DNA of 64,000 nucleotides from Nageia nagi (Eukaryota > Pinophyta): NCBI GenBank assembly GCA_050084985.1, contig JBITNC010000002.1, positions 34,100,001 through 34,164,000 on the forward strand, written 5' to 3'. Numbering within the stretch: position 1 is the stretch's first letter; each line of letters begins with the position of its first letter. This document shows, in pieces, positions 22,116 to 33,899 of the stretch. Position numbers and translations under genes: made by a program. Below the pieces are notes generated by a model. That model was not told where the DNA came from and ran no database searches. It was given only the letters and a program-made list of their open reading frames with translations.

Positions 22116-22930
22116 AAGCTTCATAAGGGGTGGTGTCCTTTAAAACTTGAGTGAGACACCTATTTAGAATATAAATAGTAGCATGCATTTTTTCACCTTG
22201 AAAACTAGTTGGATGACCCTTTTATTTTATCATGCATCTAGCCATCTCAACAACTATTTGATTTTTTTGTTCAGCCACTCCATTTTATTATGGAGTGTAG
22301 GCGGTTGTATACTACCTAACAATTCCATGCTATTGGTAAAAGTTATCAATTCCTTTGAAATGGATTCTCCTCTTCTATCAATTCTGAACTTCTTGATAAA
22401 ATAGCCAAATTATTTTTCAATAAGAGACTTAAATTTAACAAAACTCTTAAAAGAGTTAGATTTGTTTTGTAGTAAATAAAGCCAACTCATCCTAGAAAAG
22501 TTATCAATAGAGATGAGCATATATATTGACTTACCACCTTGGTTGGGAGTTTGCATTGGTCCACACAAGTCTATATGCAACAACTTAAGTGGGTACTTGG
22601 TCCTATATTGGTGCTTTCAAAATTTCTCTCTATGTTGCTTACTTGCGACACAACTTTCACAAAACTCATTGGGTGTATGAGAGATGGCAGGAAGGCCTCT
22701 CACGAATTTGTGCAAACCATTTAATGAGTGAAAATTTAAATGACCAAATCTTCTATACCATAACTAGGCAAAATCAATGGATTCTTTTAAATAACTTGCT
22801 GTAGGTGTCATCTTGAGCATATAAATCCTATTTTCAGTCATATGGATGGTGGCTATAAGTTGGTTATTAGCCTCTTTTCCTATGGTTACACCCTTTCCTT
22901 CTTAAAGGGGTTATATAACCTCTTATACAA
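22116..22930 (-). pseudogene. pol: Element A integrase, N-terminal and core fragment
   Basis: The minus strand gives a pre-integrase motif LWYRRFGHLNFHSLNGLHKF, then CESCVASKQHREKF (zinc-binding Cys pair), LKLLHIDLCGPMQTPNQGG, MLISIDNFSRMSWLYLLQNK, IEK*FGYFIKKFRIDRRGE and finally TPPLMKLGF next to the insertion of B. Spacing is that of a copia integrase. The DDE residues are partly kept (HIDLCG; DRRGE where DRGGE is usual). The rest of the domain lies at 13,200-13,365. Confidence 0.88.
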
Positions 22931-22932
22931 AG

Positions 22933-23205
22933 TTAGCCAATACTTAACAGATTATGCTTAAGGCTAGGAATAAAGAGAATGCTATGCATATAAACTATCT
23001 TACCAACTTTAGACTTAAAGGCAATAGTCCCTTTACCATGGATGTCAACACTTTTGTTGTCACCAAATCTAACTTGGCCTATGATAGAGGTGTCAACATT
23101 AAGAAACAAGGCTTTATTTCTAGTCATGTTGTTAGAGCAACCACTATCTAGGTACCATACATATTCTTCTTTGGCTTGGAAACTGCTACAGGTGGGGAAC
23201 ATGCT
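22933..23205 (-). pseudogene. pol: Element A protease (copia aspartic protease)
   Basis: An uninterrupted stretch of 89 codons reads YVWYLDSGCSNNMTRNKALF, VRFGDNKSVDIHGKGTIAF and MHSILFIPSLKHNLLSIG. The D-S-G active site is intact, unlike in element B. The enzyme would cut the gag-pol polyprotein. It is the best preserved domain of element A. Confidence 0.9.
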
Positions 23206-23209
23206 ACTC

Positions 23210-24120
23210 TCAGCTTGATCTTCAACATAATGAGCTTTGAGTTGGGGATTCTTCTTTTAGCAATATGATTATGTGTGATCATATTTTTTACAGAATTCAT
23301 AATGTCTAAGGGTATCATTTTGTGATCTTCCCCCAAAATGACCTCTTCCATGACCTCTTCTACCTTGGCCTTGGCCATCGCTTCTTCCTCATGGTGATCC
23401 ACCTCTTCCATGAGAGGATGAAGAAGAATTAAGAGTTGATGAAGAGGTCTCTTGACCCTTATTTCTCAAATTTCCGTGGAAAGCTTGGTCTAAAGACTCG
23501 ACTTTATCGTTAATTTTATACTCATAGGTAGTTAAACTACCCTACAACTCTGCAAGCATGAGTTGGGACAATTCCTTTGCTTCTTTAATGGCAATGGTGA
23601 TGGGATCAAACCTTCTTGATAAGCTTCGAAGCACCTTTTCAATAATTCTGGTGTCTCCCATCTCTTCATCATGTGAATGGAGGGCATTTACAAGATCTTG
23701 AATCTTGGAAAAGAAGAAACTTATATTTTCTTCTTCTCTCATATGGAGAGATTCAAACTCCTTCCTTAAAATTTGGAGCTTTGCCACACGGACCTTAGCT
23801 GATCCTTTGTATGCAATCTCCAAGATCTCCCATGCTTCCTTAGAAGTATTATACTATAATTTTGGGGAAGATGGACACATCTATCCCAGATTGGATGGCA
23901 AACAATGCCTTGGCATCCTTTTTTTGATTCTTCAACACTTCATTCTTCTTATCTATAGTCATGGATTCTAAGGTGACTTCATCTGAGTTAGTAAATCCTT
24001 GGAAAACAAATGTCCATAGATCTTGTGAGATAAGAAATGTCCATATTCAGATGCACCAGTACTTGTAATGGTCTTCACTAAAACTAGGAATCTGCAATTG
24101 CAATGAATTTCATTGCTTGA
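23210..24120 (-). pseudogene. gag: Element A gag (copia, with zinc knuckle)
   Basis: An open stretch at 23,542-23,823 reads YKGSAKVRVAKLQILRKEFE, MREEENISFFFSKIQDLVNA, RIIEKVLRSLSRRFDPITIA and IKEAKELSQLMLAEL, the standard UBN2 gag core. Downstream is a Gly/Arg-rich linker (GRRGHGRGHFGGRSQ), then a damaged CCHC knuckle near 23,260 (FCKKYDHT*SYC), with a stop inside it. The N-terminal part towards 24,120 is badly decayed. Confidence 0.85.
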
Positions 24121-24146
24121 AATCCATTTAACCCAATAAATCTCCT

Positions 24147-24158
24147 TCTTTGATACCA
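24147..24158 (-). other. Primer-binding site of element A
   Basis: The minus strand reads TGGTATCAAAGA two bases inside the 5' LTR. This is an initiator tRNA-Met site with two changes from TGGTATCAGAGC. Confidence 0.8.
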
Positions 24159-24160
24159 AT

Positions 24161-25173
24161 TGAAGATTTTGAAGAAAAATAAACAATAATGTGAATAGTG
24201 ATAGCCTAAAAAGGCTAACCACAAGTGGAATAAACAACAAGATAAATAGGAGACCCAAATATATTATTTGTATTGCAAAAAAGTTAAATTTTTTTAAAAA
24301 TGCTCTCTTGGAGCTAACAGGAAAAACATACACAATTCTTTTAATCTACTCCACCGTCCATAGCTTACAGATAGGTTATCTAGACTTATAATAAAATAAA
24401 ATATTACATACGTGCTACTTGGTCAAAATACAATTAAGTGCAACATGGCTCCATGCATGCATTTTGTCATCCTTTCTGTAGAGAATAGAGGAACCCCATG
24501 CCTTTGTATGCATGATGACTGAAACACATTAAATGGTTGCAGAAGGTAGATCAACCATTTTTGTACAAAAATGTTAATGTCGATGTTCAAAAACTAGTGT
24601 CGATGGTTGAGCATTTAATTTCAAGGTAGAAATTTCTTATACAGATGTTTTCACAGTGTAAATCTAGATTTTAGGGCAAGAGGGATGTGATAGCGTAATA
24701 CTTCCCAAGATTTGGGCTCTAAAATGGTGATGTCACTCACCAAAATCGATGAGTGCAACAACTCTTGGAGTTGATAAAGCCTAAAAATAATAAGTCCTAG
24801 TGAATAAATCCCAAATGCATAGGAAATAATGCCCAAAGGATAGATCTTGGAGCAAGAATAGCCTAGGAGAAATAACTCCTGATGTAAATAGAAATAGAGC
24901 TCGAAGGAAAATGCAACTCGAAAGAGATAAACATAGCTTGAAGTCAGGGAGATAAGTCTAGCAGACAATAAGTCCTGACGCCTAAGGGTTGTTATATCCT
25001 GGAAGAAAAAAGATCGATGTTTGGGAAGACTCGTGGGTGACACAAAGCCTGGAGAAGAAAAATCGATGATGGTAGAGCTCGTTGCAGATGTGAGATAGGG
25101 CCCAGAGAGTGGTAACGCTCGATGCAAGATGAAATAACACCTGAGAACTAGGAATTGGAGATTAAAATTTTCA
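24161..25173 (-). repeat. 5' LTR of element A
   Basis: 1,013 bp matching 10,132-11,161. In element orientation this is the upstream LTR and would hold the promoter. It is followed by AAGGT, the right target-site copy. A 158-codon open frame inside it (24,651-25,127, minus) has no counterpart motif and is incidental. Confidence 0.9.
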
Positions 25174-25178
25174 AAGGT

Positions 25179-25873
25179 TTATATCTGTAACTTCAAAAAT
25201 AAATGAACTTGGAACATTAACAAAGGATTGAATTTATTGAAGTTTTATTAAATGATTATTTGAAATAAATATATTTTATTAGTTGAAGATAAGATAAATA
25301 TTTAATTGAGTTATTACTACTAATAATTAAAAAATAAAAGAATTTTTTTTTTCTTAATATAGTTAATTTTTAATTGGTAGATGATTTGTATTAAGAAAGA
25401 ATAAACCATCTTTAGTATTTAAGTAATAATTTTGGGTGAATAAAGGTTTATTAAGGAGCAAGAACAAAAAACCTCTATGCTAGAATTGATAGTGAATTGG
25501 GTGTGTGAAATTATGAAGTTCTATTAAAATTATTATTTATGTTGAGTAATGGGAGAAATGGGAAGGATTTCTGTTACTACTCGTATAGTGGCATTAGTTT
25601 GAATCTCATCGTATAGAGGCATTGGTTGAAGTTTAATTTATTTTATTACTACATTTAATGATATTAATATAATAGATTGTGAGTTTTCAAGGTGGAACTT
25701 AAAATATATAATCTAGTGCGCTTCTATAGATGCTTCAATTAAATCAACATTTTGTTCATGAACCTGATCAACGGCTAGCTTCGGTACCTTTACCTATGTC
25801 TTAGCTTGTCGCTCCAACTCACGGTTGAAATTTAACTTGAAATTCAACCTTGCTCTAGCCAAATCAAAATATA
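25179..25873. other. Spacer between elements A and D, nothing recognised
   Basis: The left 500 bases are very AT-rich. The last 150 keep several CpG sites (ATCAACGGCTAGCTTCGGTA). I found no reading frame or repeat match. Confidence 0.4.
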
Positions 25874-25878
25874 AAGAA

Positions 25879-26250
25879 TGCAGTGGAGAGTGCCAGCTAT
25901 TGCCTACTTGCATGGTGTTAGATAAATTTGAATTTCTGTTTCCTTTGATTTAGGGAATTTTTTTTGCAATCTCTAGTTCTATGTAGTGGAGAATAAATGT
26001 TCTTGTAGTATAGAATAAATGTGCTTCTTAGTTGTAAGGGATAAAATGGGGGGATTTTAGATTGTAAAATGATAGTGTTTTTGGTTTGGATTGAAGCTAA
26101 TAGAATTGATTTTGTAGAGTATCTATTTATGGTTGTTTCAGACCATATTTATTTCCAGTACCTACATTTTCTGGGATTTGTCTTTCTCTATTGGAGTTGG
26201 AGGTTCAGGGATCTTGAACTTTGTTTTCAACTTAAATCCAATCTACATCA
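25879..26250 (+). repeat. 5' LTR of element D
   Basis: 372 bp from TGCAGTGGAGAGTGCC to TCTACATCA. It matches 41,648-41,999, with a shared core TTTTTGGTTTGGATTGAAGC. A 20-base stretch near 25,945 present here is shortened in the 3' copy. Confidence 0.9.
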
Positions 26251-26254
26251 ATTT

Positions 26255-26266
26255 CGGTATCAGAGC
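26255..26266 (+). other. Primer-binding site of element D
   Basis: CGGTATCAGAGC, initiator tRNA-Met type with the first T changed to C, four bases after the LTR. Confidence 0.85.
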
Positions 26267-26319
26267 ATCTCCATACCAGAGGGTAGGAATCCATCTGAAT
26301 TGAGGAAGAAGAGTCAGGA

Positions 26320-27260
26320 GAAATGCAGGCCCTAGGATAAATAATGCTAGTGAACTACTTAGAAGATTGAAAGCGCTTGAGGCTAGGTTGAGGAACGATG
26401 AATCAGAAGATGAGCTAGAAAATTAAGTCACTTCTGATGTAATAACAGATCCCATGGAAAGATTAATTGAAGCCATTTCAAATAAAGGAACAAAAGCTAA
26501 GACATAAGTTTCTAAATTTAAAGGAGAGTTGCACCCTGATAAATTCATAGATTACTTGCAAGAATTAAAGAAATATTTCGACACAAAAGGCATGGAGGAA
26601 GAAGACCTGAGAAGGGTAAAATTTACAGTGAATAGGATGAATTCACTTGCATCTTTGTGATGGGATAACCTTCAGAATACTCGAAGAAGGAAGGGAAAAA
26701 CTCAGATAAAGCTATGGACAAACGTGCTAAAAGAGTTGAAGGAAAAGTTTTTATCCAAAAACTATTCACATAATGTCTTCAAATAGTTCCAGAACCTGAA
26801 GCAAAAAGAGTTATCTATTTTGGAATACATAGAACAATCATGAAGCTGCAAATTCATGCCAATGTGCCAGAGGAAAATGAGCAGTCCGCTTCAAGATACA
26901 CTAATGGACTAAGTTTTCAAGCACAAGATGAGCTAGCTTTGATTAAGCTACACAACGTAAATGAAGTGTATCAATATCCAGTGAGAGCTGAAGAGAAATT
27001 AAATCATGGCAAGAATAAATCAATCAACAAGGAAGGTGAGAAGAAATCTTCAAGAATTGCCCAAATCAATGAAGAACTAGGAGAAAGTTCAGTAGTGAAG
27101 CTGGATTCCAGAGGGAAAGCAGGTTTCCAAGGAAGAGGAAGGGGGAAATCATTTGGTTAGATAAGACCATTAAAGTGCTTCATATGTGGTGAGCGTCATA
27201 AAGCACTAGATTATCCATAAAACCCAGAACGGGCATTTTGTTCACAGAGGAAGAAGAGTT
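26320..27260 (+). pseudogene. gag: Element D gag (gypsy)
   Basis: Blocks PMERLIEAISNKGTK, VSKFKGELHPDKFIDYLQEL, KKYFDTKGMEEEDLRRVKFT, LWTNVLKELKEKFLSKNYSH and KQKELSILEYIEQS follow the gypsy gag order. The open stretch 26,840-27,160 covers the charged linker, ending in RGKAGFQGRGRGKSFG. The zinc knuckle follows near 27,177 as CFICGERHKALDYP, its last Cys replaced by Tyr. Stops and one shift occur between the blocks. Confidence 0.85.
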
Positions 27261-27394
27261 TGTACCAACAGTTGAAGCTGAGACTGGAGAAAATTTGATG
27301 CTTCGAAAGACGTTGGCATCTGGAAGATTTAAAAGTTAATTAAAGAAGGAAATGTATTTTTAGAACGAAAAGCGAATGCAATTGTAAAGTTTGC

Positions 27395-27880
27395 AAAGTA
27401 ATCATAGATGGAAGTTCTAATGATAACCTGGTAAGTGCAAAAATGGTACAAAGATTACAGCTTCTTTGGATTCCTAAAGCAAATCGATATAATATTTCTT
27501 GGTTAAAAAATGATCATAGTGTGTTCGTAAATAAATCTTGTATGGTTACTTTTAACATTGGACCTTATGAAGATGAAATTTTATGTGATGTGGTATCAAT
27601 GTATGAATGCCACTTGTTATTGGAAGGCCTTGGCAATATGATTGATCAACACATCATGATGGCAGAGAGAACACTTTTGAAATGCAACATAACGGAAAGA
27701 AATACCTTCTAATTGGAAGGAGGAAGAGGCATTTGAGTTGTCAACTTTATCTCTTGCGAGAATGCGGTATAAGAGGTTTTACAAAAAGGAAAAATGAGGA
27801 TGTTCACCATTTGTTATCTTCAATAGAAGGAAGGGAAGTAAAAGGAGCTGAATTATCACTAAAAGTGCATAAATTATATT
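27395..27880 (+). pseudogene. pol: Element D protease (gypsy retropepsin)
   Basis: VIIDGSSNDNLVSAKMVQRL is the retropepsin active-site loop (D-S/G-G-S-S in relatives). It is followed by PKANRYNISWLKND, CMVTFNIGPYEDEILCDVVS and MYECHLLLEGLGNMIDQHIM, the usual CH-LLG-RPW region with the last part changed. The frame shifts near 27,690. The protease matures gag and pol. Confidence 0.85.
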
Positions 27881-28089
27881 AAAAATTTATGACATAACTC
27901 AAGTAGAGTTACTAGCTGGTTTACTTCCTTTATGTGGCATTACTCACCATATTGAATTGGTTCTAGGATCAAAACTTCTCAACCAAGTAGCTTATAGACT
28001 AAGCCTACATGAGAATGAAGAAATGACAAGACAAATATCAGAATTATTTTCAAAGAGCTTTAAAGAGAAAGCATAAGTCATTGTGCCAC

Positions 28090-28405
28090 ACTAGCTATAT
28101 TGTCTCCTAAAAATGGAGACAAATGGAGGATGTATGTTGATTCTCGAGATGTGAACAAGATCACAGTTAAGTATAGGTACCCTTTACCTAGGATGGATGA
28201 CATCCTTGACTTTCTAGCTAGTGCCAAGATCTTCTCTAAGATTGATTCGAGGAGTGGTTATTATCAAGTACGAATTCGAGAGGGAGATGAATAGAAGACA
28301 TGGTTCAAGACCAAGGATGGTTTATACGAGTGGATCATAATATATTTTGGCTTCTTTAATACTCCTACCACCTTTATGCAAACTAAGAATAAGGTATTTA
28401 GATCC
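28090..28405 (+). pseudogene. pol: Element D reverse transcriptase, N-terminal half
   Basis: SPKNGDKWRMYVDSRDVNKI, TVKYRYPLPRMDDILDFLAS, AKIFSKIDSRSGYYQVRIRE, FKTKDGLYEWI and NTPTTFMQTKNKVFRS match the fingers and palm of a gypsy enzyme. The first catalytic Asp is in KIDSRSGYYQ. The reading stops at VFRS, where element E begins, and resumes with YSGKFVIIY at 39,351. One stop replaces the Trp or Gln after REGDE. Confidence 0.92.
28401..28405. repeat. Target-site duplication of element E, left copy
   Basis: GATCC; the right copy at 39,346-39,350 reads TAACC, matching at three of five bases. Removing E and one copy restores the codon series for Phe-Arg-Ser-Tyr-Ser-Gly-Lys-Phe in element D, so the position is secure despite the worn match. 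Confidence 0.75.
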
Positions 28406-29869
28406 TATTAGGAAGGAAACCTTTCCTCTTATTCAACAATTGCCCATACGATCAAGATGAGAAAGAGACCCAACATGTAGGTGAGAATGCATTACTAAAC
28501 TCCTCTTTTAAGGATTGATACCCTAATGTTTCTATGAGAAAGCTCTTATCATTAATACGATCTTTAAATATGTAGGTCTTGTTTGGGAATTAGCTGAGTG
28601 GTGTAGTAGAGGTAATAACTATTAGCTTGCATTTTTTGTAGGGAATGAGGTGTGTTATCTTATAATAGTTCAAAAGTTGCCATATGTTTTAAAGAAAGCA
28701 CAATAAAATAAAGAAAAGAAAAAGTGAGAATGAGGTTGGATACTGGCTAGACTTCAAAGAGGTAGTCATAATGCAACATTGTCTAAATGCTCTCTCTCTT
28801 GAATCAAGTAAAAGATCTTCTTCAATTCAATCAAGTCTTTGAAATGAATCACTATTGTCCAATCATTCCAAAGATGAGTGAGAAGTGGAACTGATTGTTG
28901 GTACTTTGTGAATAGGACCAATGTAACCAAGTGGACTAAGCATGAGTGAAGGTGGATAGTTTTCAATAAGAGATCTAGAAACATATCTTAAGAAAAAGTC
29001 AATTTAGAATACTAAACATTTAACAAGCAAGTGATGAATTAGAACAATTCAAGACAATTCAAACATTTTTGACAACTTTACAATAAATTCTCCTAAAAAT
29101 CAAGAGTTTTCAAAGAGAAGGCATGAAAATATTCAAACTAAAGAAATTGTTCTAAAATGACTAATCCACCAATCCCATAGATGAAAACACACTTTGAATC
29201 AACTTGTAGCCATTTGTATTATGTTTGCAAAAGAGTTTTGCATAACTACATCAATTTGCTCCTCAATTACAAAAATTTTCAATTTTATAGAAAATTGAAA
29301 ATTTCTTGGACTTCAACATTCTGCCTCAAAATGTGACCCCTATACTCTATTTATAGACTTTTTAGGTCAAAATTTGAGGGTGTTCCTTAATTCTTAAAAA
29401 AAGCTTTAAATTTTAATTTGAAAGCTAAATTGAGATTACAATATCATTTTAGTAGGAGAATAGTCTCATCTCACTAAAATATGCTAAAAATAAAATATTT
29501 ACAAAAATTAATGCCCTCAAGCATGCATCTTGAGGTGTTTTGCATCAATTTAGCAAAAATTGGAGCTTCAAATCCTTGTTTTGGATCTTTTTAAACATAT
29601 TTTGAGCTCCTTCTTTCTTTGTACCTAGATTTTACCTTGATGTGATCATTTTGGTAAATTTTCAAATAATTTTAAGAGAATTTTTCAAAAAAGATAGGTG
29701 GGTCCAAAATTTGGAAATTTTTCAAAAAGTGGATTTGAGATTATGGATGGATGGAGGATGAGATTACAAGGTACATGGAAAATGTTGGTAGGTTTTGGAG
29801 CATTTTAGGAGATTTTATGAAGGATTTGAGATTTTGGCAATTTTTTCCATTTTCATGTCTATGGATTTC

Positions 29870-30960
29870 GTTTGGTAGAAAAAAGTGAAATTTGCATAGG
29901 AATGAAAAATACCTCCTAGATTTTTGAGCCTTTTAACTTGCTCAAATTAAAAAAATTAAAGTTTAAAGTTGCTTAGAATTCCACTTTCCATGCAATGAAG
30001 GTAAAATTTTCAATTTTTGAGCAAAAAATTGATGTTCCTCCTCAAGTTAGGCACTAGTTTTCACTTGTATGGATTTAGAAAAATTAAAAAAAACTATGCC
30101 TAGCTTTTTGGTGCCTTACATTTGCTCAAAATTGATTTTTCCAAGACCTAAATGTATTCAAAATTCCAAATTTCACTTAATGGACATCCTAAACTTGATT
30201 TTTGATGAACATTTGTCAAATATTTCATTTTAGGCACCATTTTTCACTCCATTAGATTTGGATAAATATGGAAAACTATGCTTAGGAATTTGAGCCACCA
30301 AACTTACTTAAAATTGAAAATTTGTAAGTTTAAATGTATTAGAAATGTCATTTTTGACCCAATGAGCACCTTAGGACTGATTTTTTATTGAGTTTTGCAC
30401 TTACCCCTCCAAGTTAGGCACCAAAAATCACTCCATTAGATTTTCTACAACTGAAAATATGTGCCTAGATTTTTGGGCCTCAAAACTTGCTCAAATTTGA
30501 AAAATTGAAGACCTAAATATGCTTCAAACCCTTTTTTCATCAACCTATGCATTTGGTTTGGTATTTTGGTTAAAAGCCATTTTTCTTCTTCAAGTTAGAC
30601 ACCAAAATGCAAGTCTATATATTTCTAATCACTTGGAAACTTGTGCCTAGGATTTTAGGGCACTTCCATTGGTTAAAATAAAATATTTGCAGACCTAAAG
30701 TGCCTTAGAATGGGATTTTACATGTAGTCAAACCATCTCCCTAGATTTTTGAGATAAATATCATTTTTTCTTTAGTAGTTAGGTGCCAAAATACACCTCA
30801 ATGGATTTCCATTAGCTTGAAAAACTGTGCCTAGGCTTGGAGGGCTCAAAACTTGGTCAAAATAAAAAAATTTCAAGTCCTAATTATGTTAGAAATAACC
30901 TTATCTCTATCATGACACTCTTACACTTGATTTTTGACACCATTTGCATTTATCTCTTAA
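29870..30960 (-). repeat. Five tandem units of about 180 bp inside the 3' LTR of E
   Basis: The phrase CAAGTTAGGCACCAAAA and its variants recurs near 30,053, 30,233, 30,412, 30,594 and 30,778, every 179-184 bases. Each is followed by a CTCCATTGGATTT-like stretch, GTGCCTAGG and CTCAAAACTTGCTCAAA. The copies are strongly diverged. The other LTR holds the same five at 37,429-38,164. Confidence 0.8.
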
Positions 30961-31039
30961 AAGTTTTTCATATTTTTCCATTTTTGGGAGCTATTTGTTA
31001 AAACTCAGGCTTTGATATCACTAAAATACTCAAACTATA

Positions 31040-31700
31040 CTCTTGGACACACCTTATATATTTTAGACCCATATACACCATTTTCAAGCTTGAACTTTAC
31101 CAAATCTACGCTTTTCATCATTTTCAGGCTCAAACTAGGCATTTTTGATCATTCCTAGTATTTTTGAGCTCAAACTCTGAAAAATGATCATTTTCATCAC
31201 TTATAGTCAAAATTAAGCTTAAAATTTGAAAAATGATCATTTTCAGCACTTCAAAGCTCAAACTCTCTATTTTTAGCCATTTTCAATCAAAATGGAACAC
31301 TTATATGCATTCCCTGCCAAAATTGCACTTTCCAAACATTTTTGAGCATTCTAGGTTCAACTTTACATTTTTGACCATTTTCAAGCTTTTTGGGTCTAAA
31401 CTATGCAAAAACATACATTCTTGCCTTACTAACCACTTTCGAGCTCAAAATTGATAAAATGCCCATTTTCTATCGTACTTGCCCTTTCTAGCTTTTTAGG
31501 GTCAAAATTGACAAAAATGCTTATTTTTGTCATCTTAGCCATATTCACTTCACCTGAACTCAAACTTGACAAAAATGCTCATTATTGTCACTTAGGCACC
31601 TTTATGCTTGAATTTAGCAAAAATGTGCCTTTTTGTCACCCTTGGCATTTGTGAGCTCAAACACTACAAAATTAACCCCATGTGCATCAACCACACTAGT
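31040..31700 (-). repeat. Short degenerate repeats at the LTR end of E
   Basis: Around a dozen units of roughly 45-60 bp built on CATTTTTGAGCTCAAACT and GACAAAAATGCTCATTTTTG. They recur in the other LTR at about 38,420-39,090. Confidence 0.7.
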
Positions 31701-31955
31701 CCTAAAAATCCATGCTCTAATGCTATCTCTTAGACCTTGGCTCTTTGGTTGCAAAATTAGTGATTGGATACTCTGATACTCTTTAGGGTCTTCTTCATAA
31801 GATCTCCTTGAATCACTCCTTGATATCATTTTTTCATTCTTTAGAATGAACTATTTGTCACCAAAAGCCAATCTCAAGGCAATGCACGTCATTGCCTTTG
31901 CAAAAATAGGGTCCCCAAAATCTTGTATTTTATGGTGTGTTGTGTGGGCACAACA

Positions 31956-32990
31956 ATAGCAAAATAAAAATAAAAAATAAAATTAGTATATAAAAATGTA
32001 AATAGTGATATGCGACATTCATTAGTATATGATCCAAGGTCAATATTCACTAATGTTGCGCTATCAATTTAGTTAAAGTGAGTGAAATCTCATGGTTATT
32101 TGAATAACCATTAGGACACGTACTTGTAGTTTGGGTTTTGAAGACATAAATGTGGTTTCAACTCACTTAGATGGATCAAATGATGTTGTAGCATCATTCC
32201 AAATGTCCTCATTTGTCTCTTCACTCCTCACAGTTTGACAGTGCTTGAGGCTAAAGTCTTCTTTTCATGCTTCATCAATAGCTTAGGCTTATTGATCGCA
32301 CTATAGTTCAAAAATCTTTATCTATCATCTAAGAATCTAGATACTCTCTTGTTCTCAGATTTATGCTGATTGGTAAGGCACCATTATTAGTTCCTATTTC
32401 ATTAGATAATCATTAGTATCATTTAGAGTGTTTGTTCCAACTATAGTCTTTGGGTCAAAACAAATAGTTCCTTTGAGCTCGGTATGCTTTGATGAAGGTA
32501 GCTTATATTCATATTTACACCAAAATATCATTAATGAGCTTGAATGCTTGAGTATCCAGTGATTCATTAAGATCCCTAAGCTAATTATATCCACAATTGA
32601 AAGACTAAAGCAAGAAAAGCTAATCTATTCTATTTATATTATGTATAACACTACAATTTTGTTCAAGGTGGAAAGAAGTGTTCAAATGTCCACCATTAGT
32701 TGGTGATGGTGAAACCTTACCCACTAAGCATGTGGTGATGGTTGATTAGTAACCTTGATCATCCATTATTTTTTTTTGCGATGCTTGCAAGATGGTCACT
32801 TATGGATATTTCTTTTAGGATTGGTCTTATCTTTACCTTCATAGGTTCCATGTCAAGATGCTAAATTTCATTTGGTGCATCTTTGACTAGGGGAGAAACA
32901 ATGCCCATTTCAAATTCAGTAAATAAAGTCTCATTTAGATTGTTATAGTTGTAGTCATCTCTTTGAGTCTTGGTTCATTGTTGATCCTTA
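31956..32990 (-). other. E internal region beyond protease: no enzyme domain seen
   Basis: About 1 kb between the end of the protease region and the 3' LTR. It is A/T-rich next to the LTR. The minus strand contains a 66-codon open frame (32,394-32,594) with no motif I recognise. This is where reverse transcriptase would begin in a complete element; none is visible. Confidence 0.6.
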
Positions 32991-32994
32991 TTTG

Positions 32995-33480
32995 ATTGGA
33001 AAATCCTCTCTATGGAAGCCATAAATGAGACCATCCTTAGGAATGTAACCATTTAGGTCCTTCAACCAATCTTTGCTTAGTATTATCCCATGTGTAACTC
33101 GAATATCAACTACTTGGATGTTGAGGTATTGTATGATCTATGGTTCTGATGTAATCTATACTGAATCCATTTAGCATTGCAATTACTCTTACCCTAACTT
33201 ATCCAATTGTGTCTCTTGTTGGGCTTTTTGTTATTGGTAATCCTAATTGTTTCCATATTTCAAGAGGCATAACGTTCCCCATAGGTCTAGAGTCTACTAG
33301 ATAGTTATGCAAGTTTTTGCCTACTACTTTGAATGTTAGCAAAAATGGGGGTACTCTTATCTTTCATCCCATATTCTCAATTGATACTATTTGTGTTTCG
33401 ATTGTTAAGGCTATCCACTTCTTCTTCTTCTTCCTAAGATCTTGGTACACTAACTCTTGCTAATCTTGCATTTGCATAAC
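32995..33480 (-). pseudogene. pol: Element E retropepsin-like protease
   Basis: The minus strand reads PPFLLTFKVVGKNLHNYLVD, then SRPMGNVMPLEIWKQLGLPI. This matches a gypsy LVDSGAS-VNVMPL block in which D-S-G-A-S has become D-S-R-P-M. Further on come HGIILSKDWLKDLNGYIPKD and GLIYGFHREDF, which match the usual ILSRDW-LNGY segment after the protease of plant gypsy elements. The active site is altered, so this copy is dead. Confidence 0.8.
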
Positions 33481-33899
33481 ATCATATAATGTTATGTTTG
33501 ACCTTATTTCCTTCATGTCTTAAATGATGTTATGGGTTAATGTACTCAATTTTCCTTTCTCCTCAACTACTTTCTTTGACTTAAGATGTGTCTCTCCTTC
33601 CTGAGACTGTGCTTGATGGGGTATTAGTATAGGTGGTTGTACACATTGCATAGGTTTCAAAAAAGGTTGTTGTATATGCAATGGTGGAGGAGGATTGGGT
33701 GGTGAAGTTATATCAAGTGGAATCTAGGTACTATTTGGAGTACATTATGAAGTTATAGGTTTTTGTTTACCCTTGGTCAAAAATTATAGGTACGTTGGCT
33801 TTGAGGTACTTTTGGTTCCTGTACTGCTGAACTTCTTCATTAAAGAGTTGTCGTGAAGCATAGATCTGTTGTATAATATTGTTACCAAATCATCTTCTT

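Larger units (their letters stand above)
10132..25173 (-). mobile_element. Ty1/copia retrotransposon A (interrupted by element B)
   Basis: Two long direct repeats, 10,132-11,161 and 24,161-25,173, begin TGAAGATTTTG and end in CA on the plus strand. They flank minus-strand copia gag, protease, integrase, reverse transcriptase and RNase H in that order, the order that defines Ty1/copia. The outer flanks AAAGT (10,127-10,131) and AAGGT (25,174-25,178) match at four of five bases, as an old target-site duplication would. Without element B and its 5-bp duplication, A is about 6.3 kb, a normal copia size. Every domain carries stops, so it is dead. The LTRs differ at perhaps one base in five or six by eye, making A one of the older insertions here. 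Confidence 0.9.
28406..31955 (-). repeat. 3' LTR of element E
   Basis: 3,550 bp; its first base pair is damaged (TATTAGG against TGTTAGG in the other copy). It matches 35,774-39,345 throughout and contains two internal repeat arrays listed separately. Confidence 0.92.

Noticed and set aside
24651-25127. 158-codon minus-strand frame
   Set aside because: It lies wholly within the 5' LTR of element A; the other LTR copy does not keep the frame.
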